Positions 1 through 7,124 of a stretch of DNA of 7,647 bases are shown in pieces. Position 1 is the stretch's first letter, and the number at the start of each line of letters is the position of its first letter. Location of the stretch: positions 1 to 7,647 of the forward strand of contig SPBQ01000100.1 in assembly GCA_004525875.1 (NCBI GenBank), read 5' to 3'. Source of the stretch: Myxococcales bacterium (GTDB lineage Bacteria; Desulfobacterota_B; Binatia; UBA1149; SPBQ01). The position numbers and the translations under genes are program-made. The notes below the pieces were generated by a model. That model was not told the origin of the DNA, did not search any database, and saw only the letters and a list, made by a program, of their open reading frames with translations.

Positions 1-84
1 CACATCGAGCGATCGACCCACGGGCGTGCGGACCGGAACGCGCCGGCCAGCGGCGAGCATGACGAGGGTGTCTCCGGTGACCCA
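1..84 (-). mobile_element. N-terminal end of an intein inside DnaB (probable class 3, Trp at position 1)
   Basis: Residues 389-416 of the DnaB frame read WVTGDTLVMLAAGRRVPV and onward, a typical intein block A (consensus C-x-x-GDTLV-x-LADG-R-x-P). It begins exactly after the DnaB motif DLRE, where uninterrupted DnaB continues with Ser-Gly, so the +1 extein residue would be Ser. This is within two residues of the RESG/SIE site used by the Synechocystis DnaB intein. Position 1, normally Cys or Ser, is Trp (codon TGG at 82-84). Class 3 inteins lack the N-terminal nucleophile and start splicing from a block F Cys, so that class is inferred. An inactivating Cys-to-Trp change (TGC or TGT to TGG) cannot be excluded. 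Only 28 residues are visible; whether a homing endonuclease is present is unknown. Confidence 0.87.
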
Positions 85-1248
85 TTCACGGAGGTCGGCC
101 ATCACCGGCCGTTTGTCCGAGCGCAGCTCGACCTGACGGTTGAGCTGCGACAGCGCGACGACCGGAACGCGGATTTCCTTGGCGAGCGCCTTGAGCGACC
201 GCGAGATACTGGAGATCTCTTGCTCGCGACTGTCCTCGCCGTTTCCGCGCATGAGCTGGAGGTAATCGACGATCGCGAGCCCGAGATTGGCGTTCGGATC
301 GCGAGACAGCCGGCGAGCGCGGGCGCGCAGCTCCATGGCGCTCAGCGCCGGCGTGTCGTCGATGTAGACTGGCGCCTGACCGAGTCGTCCAGCCGCGCGG
401 GCCAGATCGCTGTACTGCCGGGTCGGCACGCTGCCACGACGCACGTCGGCCATATCGTGCGAAGCCTGCGAGCAGAGCATGCGCATGACGAGCTGCTCGT
501 TCGACATCTCCAGCGAGAAGATCGCGACACCGGGCGGCGTCTCACCGTCCTGCAAACGCGCGGGCACGGCGACATTCTCGGCGATATTGAGCACCAGCGC
601 CGTTTTGCCCATGCTCGGACGTCCCGCGACGATGATCAGGTCGGAGGGCTGTAGACCTGCTGTCAGCCGGTCGAAGTCGACAAAGCCCGTCGCCACACCA
701 GTGACGTCGGACTTGCGCTTCATGAGCTCGTCGATGTTGTCGACGGCCTTCGGTACGAGCGTGTCGATGCGCTGCAGGCCCGAGTCGCGCGCCCCTTCCG
801 AGATCTCGTAGATCTGTTTCTCGGCGCGGTCGATGAACTCCGAGGAATCGACCGCGCTGGAGTACGCGTTCTCGATGATCTCGGTCGAGACGCGGATCAT
901 CCGTCGCAACAACGATTTCTCCGCGACGATGCTCGCGTAATTCTCGATGTTCGCGGCCGTCGGCACTCGCTCCGTGATCTCGACGAGGTAGGAAAGCCCG
1001 CCGATCTTCGTGATCTCGCCGTTCTTCTTCAACCGCTCGGAGACGGTGATGACGTCGATCGGTTGCCCCTCGGCGGACAGCTGCGCCATCCCGGCAAAGA
1101 TGCGCGCGTTGCGCTCGACGTAGAAGTCGTCGGCGCCGATCTTGTCCGCGATGCGATCGTAGGCAAGGTTATCCAGCAGGAGGCCGCCGATGATCGACTC
1201 CTCGGCCTCCAGGCTGTGTGGTGGAATTTTCGAATAGCCGCCGCTCAA
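1..1248 (-). CDS. dnaB: Replicative DNA helicase DnaB, 5' part, interrupted by an intein (runs off left edge)
   Basis: DnaB is the hexameric ATP-driven helicase that unwinds DNA at the replication fork. The frame is open for 416 codons to the left edge. Residues about 8-115 match the N-terminal primase-interacting domain (SLEAEESIIGGLLLD). The RecA-like domain follows, with Walker A GRPSMGKT at 209-216, the FSLEMS motif with Glu247, Walker B AIVDYLQLM with Asp328, and the H4 region ALSQLNRQVELR ending in ADLRE at 384-388. The usual continuation after DLRE (SGAIEQDAD) is absent; intein sequence starts at residue 389. I chose the TTG at 1246-1248 because GGAGGAGG lies 7 nt upstream and no ATG or GTG fits the N-terminus; the frame stays open further upstream but is not DnaB-like. 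The gene lies 115 nt downstream of the BtuF-like gene. Identity is certain; the C-terminal extein and most of the intein lie outside the window. Confidence 0.96.
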   Translation of the reverse strand, partial: MSGGYSKIPPHSLEAEESIIGGLLLDNLAYDRIADKIGADDFYVERNARIFAGMAQLSAEGQPIDVITVSERLKKNGEITKIGGLSYLVEITERVPTAANIENYASIVAEKSLLRRMIRVSTEIIENAYSSAVDSSEFIDRAEKQIYEISEGARDSGLQRIDTLVPKAVDNIDELMKRKSDVTGVATGFVDFDRLTAGLQPSDLIIVAGRPSMGKTALVLNIAENVAVPARLQDGETPPGVAIFSLEMSNEQLVMRMLCSQASHDMADVRRGSVPTRQYSDLARAAGRLGQAPVYIDDTPALSAMELRARARRLSRDPNANLGLAIVDYLQLMRGNGEDSREQEISSISRSLKALAKEIRVPVVALSQLNRQVELRSDKRPVMADLREWVTGDTLVMLAAGRRVPVRTPVGRSLDV

Positions 1249-1363
1249 ACCGCCCCCTCCTCCGGTCAAAGAGGATCCGTCTAGTTGGCCACGAGTCGGA
1301 CGCAAATCAACCAGGCCCGGTTCGGTGATGTGCGTAAGGCGGCCGATAGCCCGCCCCAGCGGG
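1249..1363 (-). other. Intergenic spacer between btuF-like gene and dnaB, with a small hairpin
   Basis: This 115-nt spacer is the longest in the window. Right after the btuF-like stop codon, positions 1350-1363 form a perfect 5-bp stem (CCCGC/GCGGG) around a 4-nt loop, but no T-run follows, so it is at best a weak terminator or a 3'-end stabilising hairpin. I see no convincing -35/-10 pair, although the length would allow a separate dnaB promoter. The dnaB ribosome binding site closes the spacer. Confidence 0.4.
1256..1263 (-). promoter_or_regulatory. Strong Shine-Dalgarno for dnaB (GGAGGAGG)
   Basis: On the minus strand GGAGGAGG, followed by more G residues, ends 7 nt before the TTG at 1246-1248. 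This near-perfect spacing decides the dnaB start and may compensate for the weak TTG codon. Confidence 0.8.
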
Positions 1364-2134
1364 TCAGCCGCTGCACAGCTTCGCCAGGCGCTCGAGTGCC
1401 CACGGGGTCCGGGGTCCGTACCAGGCGAGATCCTTGCCATCGAGCAGCTCGTAGCGCGCCTCCAAGCCGCCGCTGCGCAACTCCTCGGCATGCTCGGGGC
1501 GGAACACGTAGGGCTCGTCCGGCAGCAGCACGAGCTCGGGCCGACGCGCGCGCACGTCGGCCAGCTCTACCTCGAAGAAATCCGGCCCCTCGGACGCGTC
1601 GTACATGCTCTCCATGCCGGCCTGCCGCAGCACATCGGCCACGTAAGTGCATGGGCCGAAGGTCATCCAGGGACGCCGCCAGATCGGACAGAAGACGCGC
1701 ACCGGCCCTGTTGCCGATGGCTTTGGCTGCTGCCGGACGAGCCTGGCGCGGCATTGCGCGGCCAGGCGCCGTGCAGGCTCGGCGGCGTGGACCGCATCGC
1801 CGACGGCTTCGATCATGTCGGCAGCCTGCGCCACCGTGCGCGGGTGCGTCACGAGGACCCGGAGACCGGCGCTCTCGAGCCGGCGAAAGTCCTCGATTCT
1901 ATTCTCTTCACGGTTGACGATCACCAGGTCAGGCGCCAGCCCGATGATGCGCTCGCAGTCCGGGTTCTTCGTTCCCCCCACGGTCTCCACGTTCTCGACC
2001 CGACCGGAAGGTTCCTCACAGTAGCGCGTGCGCCCGACCAGACGGCCGCCGGCACCCAGCGTGAACAGTAGCTCGGTGATGCTCGGGACCAGACAGACCA
2101 GACGCCGCGGGGCCTCGCCCGCTCGCTGGCTCAC
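1364..2134 (-). CDS. BtuF-like cobalamin/metal-chelate-binding protein, cytosolic (no signal peptide)
   Basis: This 256-residue protein belongs to the BtuF/FhuD/TroA-like class III substrate-binding fold (helical backbone metal receptor). Visible signatures are LVCLVPSITELLFTLGAG at 12-29, VGGTKNP at 52-58, APDLVIV at 67-73, and PIWRRPWMTFG at 150-160 followed by TYVADVLRQAG; this Trp-rich motif marks a soluble subgroup of the family. Periplasmic BtuF binds vitamin B12 for BtuCD. Here the sequence begins directly with a charged, non-hydrophobic N-terminus, has no signal peptide or lipobox, and no permease or ATPase gene is next to it, so a cytosolic binding or sensing role is more likely than import. 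The GTG start overlaps the upstream HAD stop codon by 4 nt (GTGA), which indicates translational coupling. Its place downstream of a B12-dependent mutase makes cobalamin the first ligand to consider; haem or siderophore ligands are possible. Confidence 0.85.
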   Translation of the reverse strand: MSQRAGEAPRRLVCLVPSITELLFTLGAGGRLVGRTRYCEEPSGRVENVETVGGTKNPDCERIIGLAPDLVIVNREENRIEDFRRLESAGLRVLVTHPRTVAQAADMIEAVGDAVHAAEPARRLAAQCRARLVRQQPKPSATGPVRVFCPIWRRPWMTFGPCTYVADVLRQAGMESMYDASEGPDFFEVELADVRARRPELVLLPDEPYVFRPEHAEELRSGGLEARYELLDGKDLAWYGPRTPWALERLAKLCSG

Positions 2135-2814
2135 GACGACACGTCGACCAGCGCCCAGCCCCGGTGCTGCGCCTCGCGGCGAAGCCTGGGATCGGGATCG
2201 ACGATGCGCCGATGGCCGACTTTCTCGAGCATCGGCATGTCGGTGATGCTGTCGGTGTAGAAGTAGCTCGCGGCGAGCGACACGTCATGCTCGGCGGCGA
2301 AGCGGGTCGCGCGCTCGATCTTGCCGCGGCCGTAGCACAGCGGCTGGATCGGCTCTCCGGTGAAACGTCCATCGACCACCTCGAGCTCACTGGCCAGGAC
2401 ATGCTCGATGTCGAGGTCGGCCGCGATGAGGCTGTTGAGGTAGTGCGTGCCGCCGGTCAGCAACGCCACCAGGTGGCCCCGCGCGCAATGGTCACGCACG
2501 AGGTCGACAATCTCGGAGCGCATGTGGGCCCTCACCTCCGTCTCGTACCAGTGGCGGCAGTGCTCGGCGACCTCCTCCTCCTCACGCCCGCGCAGCCACC
2601 GCGACGTCACCTCGGCCAGCTTGCGCATGTTCAGCATCCCCAGACGGTAAGTGAGGAAGGCCCAGTAGATGCGGGCCTGGTCCGCACGGCCCATCAGGCC
2701 GTTGCGACGCAGGTAGGCGATGTAAAGGACGCCGGACTGCACGCGCAGCAGCGTCCCGTCCACGTCGAAGAACGCGGCGACACGCCCAGGGACGCGGTCG
2801 GAGGCTGCCGTCAC
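2131..2814 (-). CDS. HAD-IB family phosphatase (SerB/CicA-like)
   Basis: A haloacid dehalogenase superfamily hydrolase of subfamily IB, about 227 residues from the chosen start, which is the usual size. Motif I is FFDVDGTLL with nucleophile Asp17 and acid/base Asp19; a helical cap with a Glu-rich segment spans about 25-100; motif II is LLTGGT with Thr120; motif III includes Lys165 in GRGKIERA; motif IV is YTDSITDMP with Asp188 and Asp192. All catalytic positions are present, so an active phosphomonoesterase is expected. The substrate is not evident: phosphoserine phosphatase is the best known relative, but this clade (TIGR01490-like) is mostly unassigned. The GTG at 2812-2814 was chosen because the open frame extends to 2922 inside the thiolase and the family begins near this point. 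The ribosome binding site is weak (GGAAGG about 16 nt upstream), so the start is less sure. It overlaps the btuF-like start by 4 nt. Confidence 0.87.
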   Translation of the reverse strand: MTAASDRVPGRVAAFFDVDGTLLRVQSGVLYIAYLRRNGLMGRADQARIYWAFLTYRLGMLNMRKLAEVTSRWLRGREEEEVAEHCRHWYETEVRAHMRSEIVDLVRDHCARGHLVALLTGGTHYLNSLIAADLDIEHVLASELEVVDGRFTGEPIQPLCYGRGKIERATRFAAEHDVSLAASYFYTDSITDMPMLEKVGHRRIVDPDPRLRREAQHRGWALVDVSS

Positions 2815-2845
2815 AGTCGTTGCGACGGCACCTTCCGACGAAGAC

Positions 2846-4030
2846 TCAGACCCGCTCAACAGCCAGCGCGATCCCCTGGCCGCCGCCGATGCACAGCGAG
2901 GCGACGCCCAGAGGCACGCCACGTTTCTTCATCGCGTACAGCAGCGTGACCAGCACGCGCGCACCGCTTGCCCCGATCGGATGTCCGAGCGCGATGGCAC
3001 CACCGTTGACGTTCACTCGCTCCGGATCGATCTTGAGCTCCGCAAGGACGCCCAGCGACTGCGCCGCAAACGCCTCGTTCAGCTCCCACAGGCCGATGTC
3101 GCCCTTGGACAAGCCGACACGGTCGAGCAGCTTCTCACAGGCCGGCCATGGCCCCATGCCCATGATCGATGGGTCGACGCCCGCGCTGGCGGCGCCGCGA
3201 ATCACGGCCAGCGGTTCGAGGCCGGCCGCCTTCGCCCGCTCCTCGGACATGACGACGAGCGCGGCAGCCCCGTCGTTGATACCGGACGCGTTGCCCGCCG
3301 TCACCGATCCGCCCTCGCGCTTGAACGCCGGGCGGAGCCGGGCCAGCTTCTCTGCAGTCGTGTCGGGTCGCGGATGCTCGTCCTTCTTGCAAACGATCGG
3401 ATCGCCGCTCTTCTGGGCCAGCTCGACGCCGAAGATCTCGTCGTCGAATGCTCCCGACTCCTGCGCCTCGCCGGCCTTGCGCTGGCTGGCGGCAGCGAAC
3501 TCGTCCTGCGCTTCGCGCGAGATTCCGTACTTCTCGGCGACGTTCTCCGCCGTGACACCCATGTGAACGAGCGTGATCGGGCAACTCAGACCGTCGGCGA
3601 TCATCGAATCGAGGATCTGATCGTGCCCCATCCGGTACCCGTAGCGTGCTTTCGTCAGCAGGTAAGGGGACGCGCTCATGTTCTCGAAGCCACCGGCGAC
3701 GACCGTCTCCGCATCGCCGCACGCAATCGACTGCGCCGCGAGAGCCACCGCTTTCAGGCCCGATCCGCAAGCCTTGTTCACGCCGAAGCTGGGCACCTCC
3801 TCCGGCACGCCAGAAGCGATCGCCGCCACACGTGCAGCGTTCAGTCCCAGCCCCGCCGAGATGACGTTTCCGAGAATCACCTCGTCGACATCCCCCCCAT
3901 CGATGCGTGCACGCGATACCGCTTCCTTGACGGCGAGCGCGCCGAGATCGGTAGCCTTGACGTTCGACAGGGCCCCACCCATCGTCCCCACCGCCGTCCT
4001 GCATGCACTTACGATCACTGCCTTCGACAC
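2846..4030 (-). CDS. Acetyl-CoA acetyltransferase (thiolase)
   Basis: A 394-residue cytosolic thiolase, full length for the biosynthetic acetyl-CoA acetyltransferase family. It catalyses reversible condensation of two acetyl-CoA to acetoacetyl-CoA, or thiolysis of 3-oxoacyl-CoA. The acyl-accepting nucleophile is Cys88 in NKACGSGLKAV; Asn318 in ELNEAFA, His350 in NGGAIALGHPIGASG and Cys380 in LCIGGGQG complete the active site. The HMG segment of CoA-binding loops (VHMGVTAENVAEKYGI) is also normal. The GTG start at 4028-4030 is supported by GGAGG 9 nt upstream. It lies 53 nt downstream of the mutase small subunit, consistent with joint transcription and a shared role in C4 acyl-CoA metabolism. 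Chain-length preference (AtoB/PhaA type versus FadA/PcaF type) cannot be fixed from motifs alone, although length and sequence resemble the acetoacetyl-CoA type. Confidence 0.95.
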   Translation of the reverse strand: MSKAVIVSACRTAVGTMGGALSNVKATDLGALAVKEAVSRARIDGGDVDEVILGNVISAGLGLNAARVAAIASGVPEEVPSFGVNKACGSGLKAVALAAQSIACGDAETVVAGGFENMSASPYLLTKARYGYRMGHDQILDSMIADGLSCPITLVHMGVTAENVAEKYGISREAQDEFAAASQRKAGEAQESGAFDDEIFGVELAQKSGDPIVCKKDEHPRPDTTAEKLARLRPAFKREGGSVTAGNASGINDGAAALVVMSEERAKAAGLEPLAVIRGAASAGVDPSIMGMGPWPACEKLLDRVGLSKGDIGLWELNEAFAAQSLGVLAELKIDPERVNVNGGAIALGHPIGASGARVLVTLLYAMKKRGVPLGVASLCIGGGQGIALAVERV

Positions 4031-4039
4031 TCTCAGTTA

Positions 4040-4044
4040 CCTCC
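4040..4044 (-). promoter_or_regulatory. Shine-Dalgarno for the thiolase (GGAGG)
   Basis: GGAGG on the minus strand sits 9 nt before the GTG at 4028-4030 and supports that non-ATG start for the thiolase gene. Confidence 0.7.
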
Positions 4045-4083
4045 GGTTCGGTTGCTTCGGTGGTCCGCTCACGCAGCTCGCCC

Positions 4084-4494
4084 TCAAGCGCGCACGGGAA
4101 CGTTCTCCCGGATCCATTCGACGATCTTCTTCGTGCTGGCGCCGGGCGTGAACACCTCGCGCACGCCAGCCGCCTTGAGCTCGACGATATCGTCGTCCGG
4201 GATGATACCGCCGCCGAAGACGGGGACGTCTTCGAGCCCCTTCTCCTTGAGCAGCGCTAGAATCTTCGGAAACAGTGTCAAGTGAGCCCCGGACAGAATC
4301 GACAGCCCGACCGCATCCACATCCTCCTGGACGGCGGCCTCGGCGATCATTTCGGGGGTCTGATGCAGACCCGTGTAGATTACCTCGAACCCCGCGTCGC
4401 GCAGCGCGCGGGCGATGATCTTCGCACCCCGGTCGTGCCCATCCAGTCCGGGTTTCGCCACCAAGATCCTGAGCGATTGCTCTGCTGACACCAC
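4084..4494 (-). CDS. Acyl-CoA mutase small subunit, B12-binding domain (IcmB/McmB-like)
   Basis: A 136-residue stand-alone cobalamin-binding domain that carries adenosylcobalamin in the base-off/His-on form and docks on the separate catalytic subunit encoded 30 nt upstream. The diagnostic motif is D18-G-H20-D-R-G23, where His20 ligates cobalt; S65-I-L67 and the glycine-rich G94-GG follow at the expected spacing for the Rossmann-like fold. The length matches the isobutyryl-CoA mutase small subunit. Two consecutive GTG codons (4492-4494 and 4489-4491) can start translation; AGGAG at 4498-4502 is 3 nt from the first and 6 nt from the second, so the second may be the real start and the protein one residue shorter. 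The product name methylmalonyl-CoA mutase C-terminal domain would be the automatic label; the partner's residues favour isobutyryl-CoA mutase. Confidence 0.94.
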   Translation of the reverse strand: MVSAEQSLRILVAKPGLDGHDRGAKIIARALRDAGFEVIYTGLHQTPEMIAEAAVQEDVDAVGLSILSGAHLTLFPKILALLKEKGLEDVPVFGGGIIPDDDIVELKAAGVREVFTPGASTKKIVEWIRENVPVRA

Positions 4495-4497
4495 TCT

Positions 4498-4502
4498 CTC
4501 CT
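4498..4502 (-). promoter_or_regulatory. Shine-Dalgarno for the mutase small subunit (AGGAG)
   Basis: AGGAG on the minus strand precedes tandem GTG codons at 3 and 6 nt. The spacing is better for the inner GTG (4489-4491), so it bears on which of the two starts is used. Confidence 0.65.
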
Positions 4503-4524
4503 ACTGAGCTCGGATGCCGGGCCG

Positions 4525-6135
<1,611 letters not shown>

Positions 6136-6142
6136 CGGAGGG

Positions 6143-6147
6143 CTCCT
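6143..6147 (-). promoter_or_regulatory. Shine-Dalgarno for the mutase large subunit (AGGAG)
   Basis: AGGAG lies 7 nt before the ATG at 6133-6135, inside the 15-nt gap after the GlpX stop codon, and fixes the start of the only ATG-initiated gene in the window. Confidence 0.7.
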
Positions 6148-6150
6148 AGC

Positions 6151-7107
6151 CTAGCTGTAGTCCGGCTTGTAGTCGAAGCGGTGGTGAGTCTCGAGCAGCC
6201 GTACCGTGCCGCTCGCCGAGCGCATCACCACCGAGTTCGTGATCGCCCCTCCCTTGAAGAACTTGACCCCGACCAGATACTCGCCGTTGGTCACCCCGGT
6301 GGCCGCAAACAGCGTGTTGCCCGAAACCATGTCGTCGAGATCGTAGATCTTCTCCACGTCGTGGATTCCGTATTCGAACAGCGAGTTCGTCTCCGACTGG
6401 TTGCGAGGCTCGAAGCGGCACTGCATGAAGCCGTCCATGCACTTGATCGCCGCCGCCGACAGGACGCCCTGCGAGGCGCCCCCCGTGCCCAGCAGCAGGT
6501 CGATGCCGGAGCTCGGACGCGCCGCGGCCATCGCCGCCGCCACGTCGCCGTGCGGAATCAGGCGGACCCGCGCACCCGCGTCGCGAACCTGTTCGATGAG
6601 ATCGCCGTGACGAGGTCGGTCGAGAATGACGACGGACAGGTCCTCCACGTACACCGACCGCGCCTCGGCCAGCGCCTCGAGATTTTCCTGCGCCGATTTG
6701 TCGAGGCTCACGACACCGCGACCGTCCGCGGAGGTTGCGATCTTCGACATGTAGGTGTGGGGAGGGCATCGCAGGAAACTGCCACGGTCTCCGAGAGCCA
6801 TGATGGACATGGCGTTCGGACCGCCGAGAGCACAGCTCACGCCGCCCTCGAGCGGATCGACGGCGATATCCACCTCCGGTCCGCGGTCTCCGAGCCGACC
6901 TCCGGTCGCCAGGCCGTCACCCGACTCCTGCTGTGGATCGCCGACGACAATCTCGCCCTGTGCGCCGACATCGGGAAAGACCCGGCACATGGCTTCGCTG
7001 GCGACACGCTCGGGGGCCATCTCGTCGCCCCGACCGTTCTCACGCGCGCCGGCAAGCGCCGCCGCCTCGGTTACACGAACCAGTTCGAGGGCGAGATTTC
7101 GCTGCAC
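6151..7107 (-). CDS. GlpX-family (class II fructose-1,6-bisphosphatase-like) protein with altered active site
   Basis: A 318-residue homologue of class II fructose-1,6-bisphosphatase, the gluconeogenic Mg/Mn-dependent enzyme. It is collinear with E. coli GlpX, recalled from memory: RNLALELVRVTEAAALAGA at 3-21, VDIAVDPLEGG at 79-89, YMSKIA, ILDRPRHGDLI, HGDVAAA, LFAATGVTNGE, VVMRSASGTVR. However, the conserved GRGDKN-AD is GRGDEMAPE (Lys29 to Glu, Asp33 to Glu), the GEGE-DEAPMLY block at 56-67 is replaced by GDPQQESGDGLA, DPLEGT ends in Gly, DGD is HGD at 186, and APEG is ASQG (Glu213 to Gln). Asp84 and Glu87 remain. The frame is intact, so this is divergence and not a frameshift. Normal catalysis is doubtful; a changed substrate or a regulatory role is possible. 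The GTG start has GGGAGG 7 nt upstream and lies 17 nt after hom. Confidence 0.86.
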   Translation of the reverse strand: MQRNLALELVRVTEAAALAGARENGRGDEMAPERVASEAMCRVFPDVGAQGEIVVGDPQQESGDGLATGGRLGDRGPEVDIAVDPLEGGVSCALGGPNAMSIMALGDRGSFLRCPPHTYMSKIATSADGRGVVSLDKSAQENLEALAEARSVYVEDLSVVILDRPRHGDLIEQVRDAGARVRLIPHGDVAAAMAAARPSSGIDLLLGTGGASQGVLSAAAIKCMDGFMQCRFEPRNQSETNSLFEYGIHDVEKIYDLDDMVSGNTLFAATGVTNGEYLVGVKFFKGGAITNSVVMRSASGTVRLLETHHRFDYKPDYS

Positions 7108-7114
7108 GGGAACA

Positions 7115-7120
7115 CCTCCC
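7115..7120 (-). promoter_or_regulatory. Shine-Dalgarno for the GlpX-family gene (GGGAGG)
   Basis: GGGAGG sits 7 nt before the GTG at 7105-7107, within the 17-nt gap after hom, and confirms this GTG as the start. Confidence 0.75.
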
Positions 7121-7124
7121 TTCG

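Noticed and set aside
220..811. Plus-strand ORFs of 110 to 144 codons in the dnaB region
   Set aside because: They lie antisense to the Walker A/B region of DnaB and have no support of their own.
1350..1363. Rho-independent terminator after the BtuF-like gene
   Set aside because: Only a 5-bp stem and no following T-run; kept only as a weak hairpin within the spacer description.
1325..2071. Plus-strand ORFs of 210 to 248 codons opposite the BtuF-like gene
   Set aside because: No motifs or ribosome binding sites; the minus-strand frame has clear family motifs and operon coupling.
2815..2922. Longer HAD-IB start at an ATG inside the thiolase gene
   Set aside because: The extra 36 residues are Ala/Ser/Arg-rich, overlap the conserved thiolase C-terminus, and do not resemble the HAD family, which begins shortly before FFDVDGT.
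2981..4285. 434-codon plus-strand ORF
   Set aside because: It is antisense to the clearly real thiolase and mutase small subunit genes; its translation is Arg/His/Leu-rich with no family motif, as expected for an opposite-strand shadow in high-GC DNA.
6151..7107. Frameshift or sequencing error as the cause of the odd GlpX motifs
   Set aside because: Residue numbering stays collinear with the family before, between and after the changed motifs, and several changes are isolated codons (for example CAG for GAG at 6469-6471), so local frame errors do not explain them.
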